A stretch of 64,000 bases of DNA from an uncultured Treponema sp. (lineage in GTDB: Bacteria > Spirochaetota > Spirochaetia > Treponematales > Treponemataceae): NCBI GenBank assembly GCA_937894335.1, contig CALCRU010000055.1, positions 1 through 64,000 on the forward strand. Direction: 5' to 3'. Numbering within the stretch: the first letter of the stretch is position 1; every line of letters starts with the position of its first letter. A program made the translations under genes and the position numbers. The notes under the pieces are model-generated. The model was given only the letters and a program-made list of their open reading frames with translations. It was not told the origin of the DNA and did not search any database. Of this stretch, positions 33,778 through 42,972 are shown in pieces.

Positions 33778-35306
33778 TATATTCCTCCAGTATTTGTCTT
33801 AGAAGTTTCAAGGGGAGACTTTGTAACCCTAGACGGAATTACAGAATCGGCAGTGTAAAGATAGCGCACCAGTTCCACAATAAAGAATACTCCGCAGGTA
33901 ACAGTTACCCCAAGAGAAATGTATCGGGCTGTATTCCATGCATAAACTGAATCAGGAGAATTTAGCGAACCAGACTGATAGGCAAGAAGTGCGGAATTAT
34001 AGTTTCCCATGCAAATAAATGTTGTTGGCAGTGACATAAGAAGAGCGGTGTATGCTCGGTATGTCCAAATGCGCCTTTTGTCTATAAGTGAATCCGCATC
34101 AGAAGGCTTTGCATTAAGCACAAGGGCAGCGTCGTCAGAAAGCAAGTTTTGGGGAATGTAGAAAAAAGTAGTACTGTCTGTGGCCTTTCCCTCTTCGTCA
34201 AGGACAACCATGTAGCCCAAAGTATTTTCGTCGCCAAGCAGAAGATGCACAGAACCGTCAGGTTGCATTACAGAGCGAACTCCCTCAGTATAAAAAACCG
34301 ATGAAATCTGCTTCTTTAGGGTAAGGGCCACATCAAATTCCTTTTCTTCGGTAAGGGAAAGTGCAATAGAATAATTTGAAGATTCTGTAAAGGAATATGT
34401 AAATCGTTTTGTATTAAAGCCGGGGCATGCAAGTTCAACAGTATGTGTTCCAGCACTTACGGAATGTGTCATGGAACCCTTGGGATAAACAATTTCGTCA
34501 ATGGTGATTACAGTTTCACTTTGGGCAGATTCAGGCTGAACTAAAAAAGAAAGGTTTACAGGAATGCTATTTGTTATGTAGGGAATCAGGGAAGAAGCCA
34601 AAGATTTTGAAAGAGAAAGCACATCCTCTGTAGAACCAACTTCGGTAACAGTTGCCGCAAGCACCGCACCGGGGTAAACATAAAGATTTGCCGTTACGGC
34701 TATGTATCCCCCATACTCTCTTATTGAGGCAGTTATGAGTCCGTTTATTTTTTTTGCAACAAGTTCCTTTTCGTAAAGATAACTTTGCACTCCCGCATTT
34801 AAAGCTTCTTCCGACGGAACAAAAAGATTCTGACTTAGAGAAATGTCTTCCTTTACGCTACTTTCGATGGAACCTTCCGAAAAAGAATCTACAAGTTCAG
34901 TGTCTTTTGCAATGTTAGAAGAAATTTTTTCCTCTATGCCGCTGATTTTTTTTTCCGCATCCCTAAGATTTTTTTTGTATGCGCTTTCGGAAAGTCTAGA
35001 AGAAGAAAGAACAAGAGAATCTCTTTCCTGAACCGCAGCCGACAGTTGAAGAAAAAGGGAAAGTCTTTCTGAGCGAAGATCTGCCCTCTTCCGTTCCAAA
35101 AGTTCGTCAGTAGAAGGAGTACGCACCAGTCCAGCAGAAATCTGTTCCATAACAAGTTCAGGCAACAAGGAAGAAAGTGCTCTGTCCGAAGAAGTTAGTT
35201 CCCTCACCTGAGTGTATTCAAATTCCTGTGAAGCAAGGCACCATTCCGCACAAAAGCATGAACTAGAGAAAAACAGAACAGCTATGCAGGACAAAATGCG
35301 GCGCAT
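33777..35306 (-). CDS. Exported PEGA-domain protein
   Basis: 509 residues from the ATG at 35306, one base after the prfB stop. Signal peptide 1-21 (ILSCIAVLFFSSSCFCAEW). Residues about 60-160 are charged and probably coiled-coil, and a PEGA domain follows at about 280-325 (VYPKGSMTHSVSAGTHTVEL, then the G-F-N-T-K-R-F-T-Y-S-F strand). Near the C-terminus there is one membrane helix (LGVTVTCGVFFIVELVRYLY), so the protein may be anchored to the inner membrane with its bulk in the periplasm. PEGA domains are usually extracytoplasmic binding modules. Function unknown. Confidence 0.7.
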   Translation of the reverse strand: MRRILSCIAVLFFSSSCFCAEWCLASQEFEYTQVRELTSSDRALSSLLPELVMEQISAGLVRTPSTDELLERKRADLRSERLSLFLQLSAAVQERDSLVLSSSRLSESAYKKNLRDAEKKISGIEEKISSNIAKDTELVDSFSEGSIESSVKEDISLSQNLFVPSEEALNAGVQSYLYEKELVAKKINGLITASIREYGGYIAVTANLYVYPGAVLAATVTEVGSTEDVLSLSKSLASSLIPYITNSIPVNLSFLVQPESAQSETVITIDEIVYPKGSMTHSVSAGTHTVELACPGFNTKRFTYSFTESSNYSIALSLTEEKEFDVALTLKKQISSVFYTEGVRSVMQPDGSVHLLLGDENTLGYMVVLDEEGKATDSTTFFYIPQNLLSDDAALVLNAKPSDADSLIDKRRIWTYRAYTALLMSLPTTFICMGNYNSALLAYQSGSLNSPDSVYAWNTARYISLGVTVTCGVFFIVELVRYLYTADSVIPSRVTKSPLETSKTNTGGI

Positions 35307-35307
35307 C

Positions 35308-36457
35308 CTACACCTCGTCAGAACCGTCACCCATATCGTCATTGTCAGAATCCAGAGGAAGTCCTTTCCACTTTGCGGCAAGGAAGGAGTCAAGAAATTC
35401 GTCTATGTCTCCGTCCATAACAGCCTGAATGTTTCCTACAGAAAACTTTGTACGGTGATCTTTAACCATTGTGTAGGGCTGGAAAACATAACTACGGATT
35501 TGGCTTCCAAAGGAAATGTCTTTTTTTTCAGAGGCAAACTTCATGTTTTCCTTTTCCTTTTCGGCCTTGTAGTATTCGTAAAGTCTTGATCGAAGTTCGC
35601 TCATTGCAGTGGCCCTGTTCATAAGCTGACTTCTTTCGCTTTCGCACTGAACAACTATACCAGTCGGTATATGAGTAAAGCGCACGGCAGAATCAGTTTT
35701 GTTTACATGCTGACCGCCCTTTCCTCCTGCACGGAAGGTATCTACGCGAAGATCCTTGGGATCAATTTTTACTTCTATGCTGTCGTCCAACACTGGAAAA
35801 ACATACACGCTTGCAAAGGATGTATGCCGTCTAGCATTTGCGTCAAAGGGACTTATGCGAACCAAACGGTGAACGCCGGCCTCGCCCTTGGTATATCCGT
35901 AAACATAGTCACCAGAAATGCGCATATTGATGGACTTTAGTCCGCCCTCTGCCTCTTCCTGTGAAAGAATTTCAACCTTATATTCGTGACGCTCAGCCCA
36001 CCTCTGGTACATTCGGCTTAGCATAAAAGCCCAGTCACAGGCTTCAGTTCCTCCGGCACCAGCATGAACTGAAAGGAAGCAGTCGTTTTTGTCAACTTCA
36101 TCGCTAAGGAGATTTAAAATGCTCTGATGATCGTATTCGGCTTTTGCCTTGTTGTACATTTCGCGCAGTTCTTTTTCTACGCTCTGGTCGTTTTCTTCCA
36201 TGCCCAGTTCGTACAGAGTTTCCATGTCGGCAACCTGTTGCTGCAGGTCTTTCCATGGTTCAATGCGTCCCTTAAGAAGCTTGATGTCGTTCATCACCTT
36301 GCTTGCCTTTGCATTGTCGTCCCAGAATCCGGGAGCCGTGGTAAGAGCTTCTTTTTCGGCTATTTTTTTTGCAATGTCGTCCGGGTCAAAGACGCCCCCA
36401 AACGTCCATAATGTTTTCCTTTAACTCGGAAATTGGTTCCCTTAAATCCTCAAGCAT
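35308..36457 (-). CDS. prfB: Peptide chain release factor 2 with programmed +1 frameshift
   Basis: Terminates translation at UGA and UAA. The gene starts at the ATG at 36457 (GGAGG upstream), reads 23 codons to CTT TGA C (TGA at 36386-36388), then continues in the +1 frame to 35308; total about 382 residues. A purine-rich TGGGGGCG lies just upstream of CTT TGA as the internal Shine-Dalgarno-like stimulator. This is the classical autoregulatory shift: low RF2 favours frameshifting. The downstream part has the UGA-specific SPF tripeptide (RISPFDAN) and GGQ in GGKGGQHVN. Internal Met codons near 36297 are not the true start. Confidence 0.96.
36386..36398 (-). promoter_or_regulatory. prfB: prfB programmed frameshift site
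   Basis: Coding-strand CTT TGA C with GGGGG a few bases upstream. The layout matches the conserved bacterial RF2 recoding signal, in which the ribosome slips from CUU to UUU at the poorly terminated UGA. Confidence 0.93.
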
Positions 36458-36795
36458 TATTTTCCTCCTCCACGGCCAATGCGGCACCGCTTCCACCGCT
36501 TCTGCTTTAATTCAGTAATGACAAACATTCCATCAATGGGGAACTGATAAATTCTTACATTGTCGTAATAGTCAGTAACTTTGTCTATGCTTTTTTTTAG
36601 TTCCGATAATTTAGCTTCGGTTACATCCATGTTTTCCCAGCAGGTTCTCTGGACTTTCTTAAAGCCGTACTCGGAAAGAACAGTAACCAGAGCATTTGCA
36701 CCTTCGACCCCACCTGGATCTAAGACTACAGAAACAAACATATTTACAGCATAAAGCAAAGAAAACATCTTGTCAAACGGTACATTTTGCTTCAT
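36457..36795 (-). CDS. Stand-alone Cas2-like ferredoxin-fold protein
   Basis: 112 residues. Predicted order beta-alpha-beta-beta-alpha-beta: FVSVVLDPGGVEGANALVTVLSEYG (strand, Asp, helix), FKKVQRTCWEN (strand), KLSELKKSIDKV (helix), DNVRIYQFPIDG (strand). The last element matches the 'd.vriy.lp' strand of Cas2 and VapD proteins, and the Asp after the first strand sits at the Cas2 metal position. There is no CRISPR array or other cas gene. It lies immediately before prfB (stop and start share a base, TAATG), so they are co-transcribed. A ribonuclease or toxin-like role is possible, but this is fold-level inference. Confidence 0.55.
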   Translation of the reverse strand: MKQNVPFDKMFSLLYAVNMFVSVVLDPGGVEGANALVTVLSEYGFKKVQRTCWENMDVTEAKLSELKKSIDKVTDYYDNVRIYQFPIDGMFVITELKQKRWKRCRIGRGGGK

Positions 36796-36798
36796 TAT
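36770..36798 (+). promoter_or_regulatory. Candidate promoter inside the Cas2-like gene start
   Basis: TTGTCA (36770-36775), a 17-base spacer and CATTAT (36793-36798), then six bases to the ATG at 36805. The -10 covers the start codon of the oppositely oriented Cas2-like gene, so the two divergent units compete for the same bases. Confidence 0.45.
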
Positions 36799-36804
36799 AT
36801 ATGT

Positions 36805-37797
36805 ATGAAAACTTGCAGAACGCTTACAATTTTCCTAGCCCTCGCTGCATTTACGATGAAGGCATTTGCAGAAGAACCACGCCCCGTCGTAAGCGGGATT
36901 CAGGCCATGCCCACTGGAACAAACAAAATAACAGTCTCGTGGAACCTTCCCTCTTCTTCTAGGGGACAAAGAATCATACGGCAGAACATATACAAGTCAA
37001 CCAGACCCTTTACCACAAAAGACGATTTAAACGAAGAACTTCTTGCGGCAACTCTTGACTACACATACTCATCATACACGGACACCGTTACCGACTACAG
37101 AGAATACTACTATGCGGTCATAACACTTACGGGCGAAGGCGACTTTGGAGAAGACGAACTTTTTTATGACGAGGAAACAGACTCCATGCCAGAGGAAGTT
37201 CTTGCAGACGCAAAGCCTTACCTTATAGTACTTCCCGGAGTAAACGCCACAGTAAAGGGCTGCAGGGTGCAACTTCCAGTAAGAGCTTCCCAAGTTGTGC
37301 AGGACGCACCCCAGACAGCAGAAGGCCAGAACCTACAGGGAGACAAGAGAAGCCTTCCTCTTGCATACATAGAGCTTGAGTCCAGAACAGAAGGCACAAA
37401 AAAGACAATCTCTTACGAAACCGAATCCATTGCAAGGACTCTTGCAAAAAAAGATTCCCCTGTAAAGCCATTTACAGAACCTTATGTGTTTGAAGAAGAC
37501 CTAATGATGCCTGCAAAGGGTACTGACGATTACGCCCTGTTCGACATACTAAAAACCTCTTTCATAAGACAGGACTATAAAAAGGCATGTAAAGATTTGA
37601 GCGCTTTTCTTATTGCTGACAGAAGCCCAGAAACTCTAAGAAGGGCACGATTTTATCTGGGACAGTCATACTACTTTCTGCAGGACTATGCTTCCGCCGT
37701 TACAAACTTTCTTTGCACAGAAGAAGACATGAGTCCCCTTGTAAGAAAGTGGACCGAAAACGCCCTAGATCTGTACGAAATTCCCCAAGCCTACTAG
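36805..37797 (+). CDS. Exported FN3-domain protein with TPR-like tail
   Basis: 330 residues from the ATG at 36805. Signal peptide 1-22 (TIFLALAAFTMKAFAEE). Residues about 23-110 fit a fibronectin type III domain (VVSGIQAMPTGTNKITVSWN, DYREYYYAVITLTG). The C-terminal 85 residues are helical and TPR-like (DILKTSFIRQDYKKACKDLS, RARFYLGQSYYFLQDYASAV), the tail ending at the stop that overlaps the convergent TPR gene by 4 bases. A periplasmic protein-interaction role is likely. No enzyme motif. Confidence 0.7.
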   Translation: MKTCRTLTIFLALAAFTMKAFAEEPRPVVSGIQAMPTGTNKITVSWNLPSSSRGQRIIRQNIYKSTRPFTTKDDLNEELLAATLDYTYSSYTDTVTDYREYYYAVITLTGEGDFGEDELFYDEETDSMPEEVLADAKPYLIVLPGVNATVKGCRVQLPVRASQVVQDAPQTAEGQNLQGDKRSLPLAYIELESRTEGTKKTISYETESIARTLAKKDSPVKPFTEPYVFEEDLMMPAKGTDDYALFDILKTSFIRQDYKKACKDLSAFLIADRSPETLRRARFYLGQSYYFLQDYASAVTNFLCTEEDMSPLVRKWTENALDLYEIPQAY

Positions 37798-39938
37798 CGG
37801 ATTGAGCGAATAAGTTCTATAAGGGGAGACTCTTTTGCAGACACGGCAAGGTCTTCCTTTATTGCTTCACGGGCAGCATCCTTTGCGGCCTGTGTGGCAG
37901 CTTCTCCGTCGGCATCTCCAGAAGGACGGGTGTCGCTAAGCACAGAACCATCAGCATCTTCGCTCTTGGAAGGAAGCTTAACAAGCACAAGTTCGTCATC
38001 ATCGTTAAGCACATCGTAAAAGCCTTTTTTGGTAAAAGTTCCAGAAGAAAGTTCCTCGTTCAAAACTTCCACCACATATGTACCTACAATGTCAGAACTG
38101 CGATAGAAAATTCCAGGTCCTGAATCTGCCGTAATTATTGCACCTTTTTTTACCACATCAAATTCTGCGCCTTTTTCTATGCCGTCATTTTTTCCCAAGT
38201 CTGTAAGAATTGTCTTTGACGAATGGGCAAGAACGCGACCCCTTATAGGAAGAAGAGAAAGCACTGTTGACCTAAACCGTCTTAATGCCGACGCCACCCT
38301 TGCATTACCAGTGCGGTAAACAGAAATCACGCTTGTCTGGGTTCCTGTGCGTGCGGAATACACGGTACCTTTTATTCTAAAGGAACGCTCCATTTCTTCC
38401 ACGCTTAACAGAATAAAATAATCCTTACCGGCGGCTCTTGCCAAACGATATGCCTCACCGTAACCAGACACTGCACTGCCGTCAACTTCTACCGCTGTAG
38501 TCGCCTCTCCCCTAAAAATGTCGCATACAGCCTGAGAAACAATCTGATCTGCATCAGGGTGAATAAGCTGAACTCCCTCTGACACATAGTAGACACCAAT
38601 TGACCAACGAGTCTTATCCAAATAGAAGGGATCCTTGTTCCACAGATGGGCAAGGTTGTCTTCCATAAGGCTTTCCAGTCCTTCGATAAAGTCTTCGTTT
38701 TCTACCTGCTGAGCCGACTTCTTTACCACGGGAGAATTTTCATCAGTCTGAGTAATTGTGCTCAAGTCTACTTCTGGTCTGTTTTCTTCGATGAACTTAA
38801 GCTGCTGTAAAAAACTTTCCCACAGGCTGTCTCTGTAAAGGAGGGCCGCATACTTCTGTCTGGCATCGCTTCCCAAGGGATCTATTGTAAGTGCCCTCTG
38901 ATATTCATACCGTTCAAAGGGTCCGTTAAAGTCACGCTTGTATTCCGCTGCCCTTGAAATGTGATACTTTGCCCATGCTGAACGCCGACTGTCTTCTATG
39001 GGAAGTTGAGTGTCAACAATCTGCTCCAGTGCAAGCCTCATAATCTCGTCCTGAGGATTTATGGAAAGTCCTGTGTTAAAGGAAGTAATAGCTTTTTCTG
39101 TCTGACCAAGTTTCTGCTGAGAACGCCCCTTAAGATACCAAGCGTCACTTAGAGCGCGGTTGTGCATTATGCGCCAATCACATATTTCTACTGCTTCGGC
39201 ATAGCGCTCCTGCTCATACAGAATGTTTGCAAGCAGTCTGTATGCATTGTCATAGTCAGGATCAATCTGCATTGCACTTCTTGCCCTTCGTTCCGCATCC
39301 TCATAGTCCCCACGCTTTAGTGCAAGGTAGGCGGCAAGATAGTGAACCTGAGCGTTACCAGAATGATACTGCAAGGCCTGATTGACATATCTTTGGGAAA
39401 CAGAATCCTTACCCTGCTCTGCACTTATAAGGGCAAGGCTTAGAAGAGCCTTACGGTTTGTACCGTCACGCTTAAGAGCATCAAGATACATTCCCTCTGC
39501 ACCAGAAAGAGAACCGTTAAAAAGACTTAGTTCCGCAAGTCCAAAGCGAGAAGAAACATCGTTGGGATAACGAGAAAGAACTTCGTTGAATACGGTCTTT
39601 GCCTCGTCTAGCCGACCCAAAGAAATAAGAGCCATTGCCTTAAGGTTTAAAATTTCGCTGTAGTTTACTGCATATTTTAATGCTTCGTCGGAATACTGAA
39701 CGCAAAGCTCAAATTCGTCAAGTTCGTAAGTACACTGTGCAAGGGCGTACCAGGCGTCTCCGTAGCGGCCGTTAAGTTCAAGGGCCTCTCGGTAGGATTC
39801 CACGGCACTGTAGTAGTTGCCTGCATCCTGCTGAGCCTTACCCTTGTTGTAAAGAGAAAGCGCAGACTGAGCATGCAGGTTCAGAGTACAAAATGCAAAT
39901 GCAAGAGAAAGAAAAATGCTTTTAGTTTTTATTCCCAT
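37794..39938 (-). CDS. Large exported TPR-repeat protein
   Basis: 714 residues. Signal peptide 1-24 (IFLSLAFAFCTLNLHAQSA), then at least eight tetratricopeptide repeats (about 25-310), for example ALSLYNKGKAQQDAGNYYSA, DAWYALAQCTYELDEFELCV and DAWYLKGRSQQKLGQTEKAI. A further domain (about 430-640) has beta character (KDYFILLSVEEMERSFRIKG, RGRVLAHSSKTILTDLGKND), and the tail is Ala/Asp/Glu-rich. GGGAGGG lies 8 bases before the ATG and the gene follows tlyC on the same strand by 21 bases. It probably organises envelope complexes in the periplasm; partners are unknown. Confidence 0.75.
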   Translation of the reverse strand: MGIKTKSIFLSLAFAFCTLNLHAQSALSLYNKGKAQQDAGNYYSAVESYREALELNGRYGDAWYALAQCTYELDEFELCVQYSDEALKYAVNYSEILNLKAMALISLGRLDEAKTVFNEVLSRYPNDVSSRFGLAELSLFNGSLSGAEGMYLDALKRDGTNRKALLSLALISAEQGKDSVSQRYVNQALQYHSGNAQVHYLAAYLALKRGDYEDAERRARSAMQIDPDYDNAYRLLANILYEQERYAEAVEICDWRIMHNRALSDAWYLKGRSQQKLGQTEKAITSFNTGLSINPQDEIMRLALEQIVDTQLPIEDSRRSAWAKYHISRAAEYKRDFNGPFERYEYQRALTIDPLGSDARQKYAALLYRDSLWESFLQQLKFIEENRPEVDLSTITQTDENSPVVKKSAQQVENEDFIEGLESLMEDNLAHLWNKDPFYLDKTRWSIGVYYVSEGVQLIHPDADQIVSQAVCDIFRGEATTAVEVDGSAVSGYGEAYRLARAAGKDYFILLSVEEMERSFRIKGTVYSARTGTQTSVISVYRTGNARVASALRRFRSTVLSLLPIRGRVLAHSSKTILTDLGKNDGIEKGAEFDVVKKGAIITADSGPGIFYRSSDIVGTYVVEVLNEELSSGTFTKKGFYDVLNDDDELVLVKLPSKSEDADGSVLSDTRPSGDADGEAATQAAKDAAREAIKEDLAVSAKESPLIELIRSIR

Positions 39939-39959
39939 AACCGTCCCTCCCGAACAGTT

Positions 39960-40763
39960 TTAAGAGTCCTGCTTGTCGGAATTTTCCTTTCGGTTTACAA
40001 GCTTTATGCGGTTTACCTTATGGCCTTCCATGTCCTGAACAATAAAGTCCCAGAATTCCCATGAAACCTTTTCAAATTTGACGGGAATCTTACCGAATAA
40101 GTCAAATACAAATCCCCCAAGAGTGTCGCAGTCTTCTGTAGGAAATTCTGAACCGATTGCCTCGTTTAGTTCGTCCAGAGAAACCCGTCCGTCGCAAATC
40201 CATGCGTTTTCTCCTACAGAAGTAATCGTCTCCACTTCGTTGTCAAACTCATCCTGAATGTCGCCTACAATTTCTTCTATGATGTCTTCCATGCAGACTA
40301 TGCCAGAAATTCCGCCGTATTCGTCTATAGCAATGGCAATGTGAAGGTGACGCCTTTTAAACTCTCTTAGCAGACTGTCGATGCGTTTGCTTTCGGGAAC
40401 AAAGTAGGCCTTGCGTATAATTTTCTGCAGGTCGATTTTTTCCTTACGGCTTATGGCGGCAATCAGATCCTTTACATAAAGGACTCCGATAACATTGTCT
40501 ATGGAATCTTCGTAGACGGGAAGCCTAGAGTGTCCGCTTTCTGTAATTTTTACAAGCAGTTCTTCTTCCGGAGTGTCGGCAGAAATAAAGTCAACATCAA
40601 TGCGAGGAACCATTACTTCTTTGACGGAGGTTTCGGACAAATCTTCTATGCCCTTTATCATGTCATTTTTTTCTTCCGCCAGAAGTTCTTCTTGAGCAGC
40701 ATCAGTAGCTGAAGCCGCTCCAGATTTCTTGAGTTCCTTCTTACCTAATCCAAACAGACCCAT
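39960..40763 (-). CDS. tlyC: CorC/TlyC-type CBS-pair protein
   Basis: 267 residues from the ATG at 40763 (MGLFGLGKKE), chosen because the longer frame overlaps ybeY. Two CBS domains (about 60-180: VKEVMVPRIDVDFISADTPE, ESGHSRLPVYEDSIDNVIGV, IAIDEYGGISGIVCMEDIIE) and a C-terminal CorC_HlyC domain (about 195-265). It lacks the N-terminal membrane DUF21 domain, so it is the cytosolic CorC-like form. Family members bind adenine nucleotides and influence Mg2+/Co2+ transport; haemolysin labels are historical. It closes the phoH-pgpH-ybeY-tlyC cluster. Confidence 0.88.
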   Translation of the reverse strand: MGLFGLGKKELKKSGAASATDAAQEELLAEEKNDMIKGIEDLSETSVKEVMVPRIDVDFISADTPEEELLVKITESGHSRLPVYEDSIDNVIGVLYVKDLIAAISRKEKIDLQKIIRKAYFVPESKRIDSLLREFKRRHLHIAIAIDEYGGISGIVCMEDIIEEIVGDIQDEFDNEVETITSVGENAWICDGRVSLDELNEAIGSEFPTEDCDTLGGFVFDLFGKIPVKFEKVSWEFWDFIVQDMEGHKVNRIKLVNRKENSDKQDS

Positions 40764-40768
40764 CGTTA

Positions 40769-41251
40769 TTATCCTATAATTTTTTCCGCATCCATTGCAG
40801 AAAGTATTTCTTCTTGAATACAGAGCATTTCGCACTCAGGCTTTTTGCCCTTTTCAACATGTTCTTCGCCGTGGTCCATTCCGTGCAAATGCAAAAGTCC
40901 GTGAACCAAAAGACGCTTTAATTCATCATTTTGGGAAACTTCAAAATAGTCAGCGTTTTTCTTAAGGGTTTCCATGCTGATTATAATGTCTCCCATCACG
41001 CTCCATACCTGCCCCTCTTCGTCCTCGTAGGAAGAACCGTTTTCAAAACTTAAAACATCAGTAGGGGCATCAATGTTACGGTACTGGCTGTTTAATTCCT
41101 GAATAAAGGAATCGCCACAGAAAGTTACAGAAAGTTCCTCTCCGTCGTAACTCTGCCTTTCCATAACAACATTTAGAAATCGCTCTGCATTTTCGCAAAG
41201 GTTCTGGGGAACTTCTATATCCTGTGCCTCAACAAAAATACGGTTTGCCAT
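40769..41251 (-). CDS. ybeY: Endoribonuclease YbeY
   Basis: Metal-dependent single-strand RNase used in 16S rRNA 3'-end maturation and ribosome quality control. 160 residues, normal length. The zinc motif H-G-x-L-H-L-x-G-x-D-H is complete (HGLLHLHGMDH), and the N-terminal part carries the expected LNSQYRNIDAPTDVLSF. The ATG shares its first base with the last base of the pgpH reading frame, and tlyC begins 5 bases after its stop. Order and spacing are those of the widespread phoH-pgpH-ybeY cluster. Confidence 0.95.
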   Translation of the reverse strand: MANRIFVEAQDIEVPQNLCENAERFLNVVMERQSYDGEELSVTFCGDSFIQELNSQYRNIDAPTDVLSFENGSSYEDEEGQVWSVMGDIIISMETLKKNADYFEVSQNDELKRLLVHGLLHLHGMDHGEEHVEKGKKPECEMLCIQEEILSAMDAEKIIG

Positions 41252-42972
41252 TACTTTTTTTCCTTTGCCTTATCACTGGTCTTTGAGGCTCTTGGTTTTT
41301 CAGCAGGCTTTTCCTCTGGCTTCTGTGCAACTTCAATTTTCTGAACGGGCGCCTTTTCTTCCGCCACATTTTTATTTTCGTCAGGGTCTTTCTGGTCGGG
41401 GTACTCTATGCGAGAGTGATAGTATCCTGCAAGAATCTGAACAAATGTCTGCTTGATTGTGTCCATGTCTTTAAATGTAAGGGCACAATTGTCTAGCTGA
41501 TGATGTTCTATTTTTGAATTGAACAGAGTCTGAATAAATTTTTCCAAACGGGGAACAGAAGGCTTTTCCAAAGTTCTGCAGGCGGCTTCCACAGTATCTG
41601 CCAGCATGACCACGGCGCTTTCCCTTGTGGAGGGAGGATTACCGCTGTAAGAAAAATCTTCTGGCGAAACAGAAGGATCCTTTTCCTTGGCCTCGTTGTA
41701 GAAGTATGCAATGACTGAATTTCCGTGATGCTCGCTTATAATGTCTATAATCTGTCTGGGCATGTGAAGGGCATGTGCCTTTTCTACTCCCTTCTTTACA
41801 TGGCTTCTTATAACGCTAACACTAAGCGAAGGATTTATGTCGTTATGAATGTTGTGACCACTCTGATTTTCTACAAAGTATTCAGGCTGATCCATTTTTC
41901 CTATATCGTGATAGTATGCGGCAACTCTAGCAAGAAGGGCATTTGCACCAATCGCACTGCAAGCAGCTTCCGCAAGGGATGCCACCATCATGGAGTGATT
42001 GTATGTTCCACCGGCTGCTACAAGAAGTTTTTTCATTGTAGGGCTGTTCAAGTCGCTTAAGTCCATAAGACGGAATACAGATGCCGTGTTAAGAAGAAGC
42101 TCAAGGGGAGTAAGGAAGCCAAGCACCAGAATGCCAGAGAAGAATCCGTTAAAGGCAACTCCTGCAAAAGAAATAAAGTCGTGGGTAAGGGACTCGTTAA
42201 AGATGACCTTTAAAACCATAAGAAAGGCCACATTAAGAACGCTTAGCAAAAGTGAGGCAATTACCAAATCCATGCGTTTCTGAATTCCCCACACTATTCT
42301 AGTGCCAGAGAGCATAGTTGCAAGTGTAAACAGAAGTGGCACCAGTTCAAAGTTGGAAGCGTTAAGGACTCCAAAGGATGCAATAACCGAAAAGAAGACT
42401 GCATCTTTCTGTCCGAAGAGGATAGCAATAATCATTGCACAGAACGAAGAGGGAACAATTACCCCCAGCATAAAGGGAGATGAAAATGCCGGAGTTTTTA
42501 CAGAAAATGTCGTTAATCCGTAGATGAGTACAAAAAACACTGCCGCAAGAATAAGTTCCTTAAGTTCGGCTGCATGTCCAAGACACATGGAACTAAAGAG
42601 GAAGCAGGAAAGAAGAGCCAGCAGTGCAAGATACAAAAGGGAATCTGCAAGGGAACGGTAGTCAATGTAGGCCGGAGATTCTGCAAGTTTCTTTAACTTT
42701 GCATACTGTTCTTCGGTAATGGGAAAGCCTTCCTTTGTGATTTTTTCTCCCTTTTCTACAGAGACAGGATTGTCGTAATCGGCAGGAAGAGTTTTTGTTG
42801 CCACAATGGTAACATTTACAACCTGTCCCACTTCCAGTTTATTTATGTTAAAGGAAGAAACTGTTGTAGAAGTTGCAATCCTTAGGAATGCAAAAACTGC
42901 TACTGCAATGTAAGCCAAAACCGTAACAATAACTGCCGGTATAAATTCCGAAAAATTTCTTTTAGTCTTCAT
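41251..42972 (-). CDS. pgpH: Membrane HD-domain phosphodiesterase, PgpH family
   Basis: 573 residues. One N-terminal helix (about 11-33), a short extracytoplasmic stretch (about 34-108), about seven helices (109-305), then a cytosolic HD domain with NHSMMVASLAEAA, YYHDIGKM (catalytic H-D) and ISEHHG, followed by a Lys/Glu/Pro-rich tail. PgpH proteins degrade the second messenger c-di-AMP. The 7TMR-HDED sensor that normally fills the first loop is reduced to about 75 residues here. It overlaps phoH by 11 bases and abuts ybeY. The activity is inferred from family; no diadenylate cyclase is in the window. Confidence 0.88.
   Translation of the reverse strand: MKTKRNFSEFIPAVIVTVLAYIAVAVFAFLRIATSTTVSSFNINKLEVGQVVNVTIVATKTLPADYDNPVSVEKGEKITKEGFPITEEQYAKLKKLAESPAYIDYRSLADSLLYLALLALLSCFLFSSMCLGHAAELKELILAAVFFVLIYGLTTFSVKTPAFSSPFMLGVIVPSSFCAMIIAILFGQKDAVFFSVIASFGVLNASNFELVPLLFTLATMLSGTRIVWGIQKRMDLVIASLLLSVLNVAFLMVLKVIFNESLTHDFISFAGVAFNGFFSGILVLGFLTPLELLLNTASVFRLMDLSDLNSPTMKKLLVAAGGTYNHSMMVASLAEAACSAIGANALLARVAAYYHDIGKMDQPEYFVENQSGHNIHNDINPSLSVSVIRSHVKKGVEKAHALHMPRQIIDIISEHHGNSVIAYFYNEAKEKDPSVSPEDFSYSGNPPSTRESAVVMLADTVEAACRTLEKPSVPRLEKFIQTLFNSKIEHHQLDNCALTFKDMDTIKQTFVQILAGYYHSRIEYPDQKDPDENKNVAEEKAPVQKIEVAQKPEEKPAEKPRASKTSDKAKEKK

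Noticed and set aside
36297..36300. Internal Met pair of prfB as the start codon
   Set aside because: The upstream 23 codons, the CTT TGA C site and the stimulator show that the real start is 36457.
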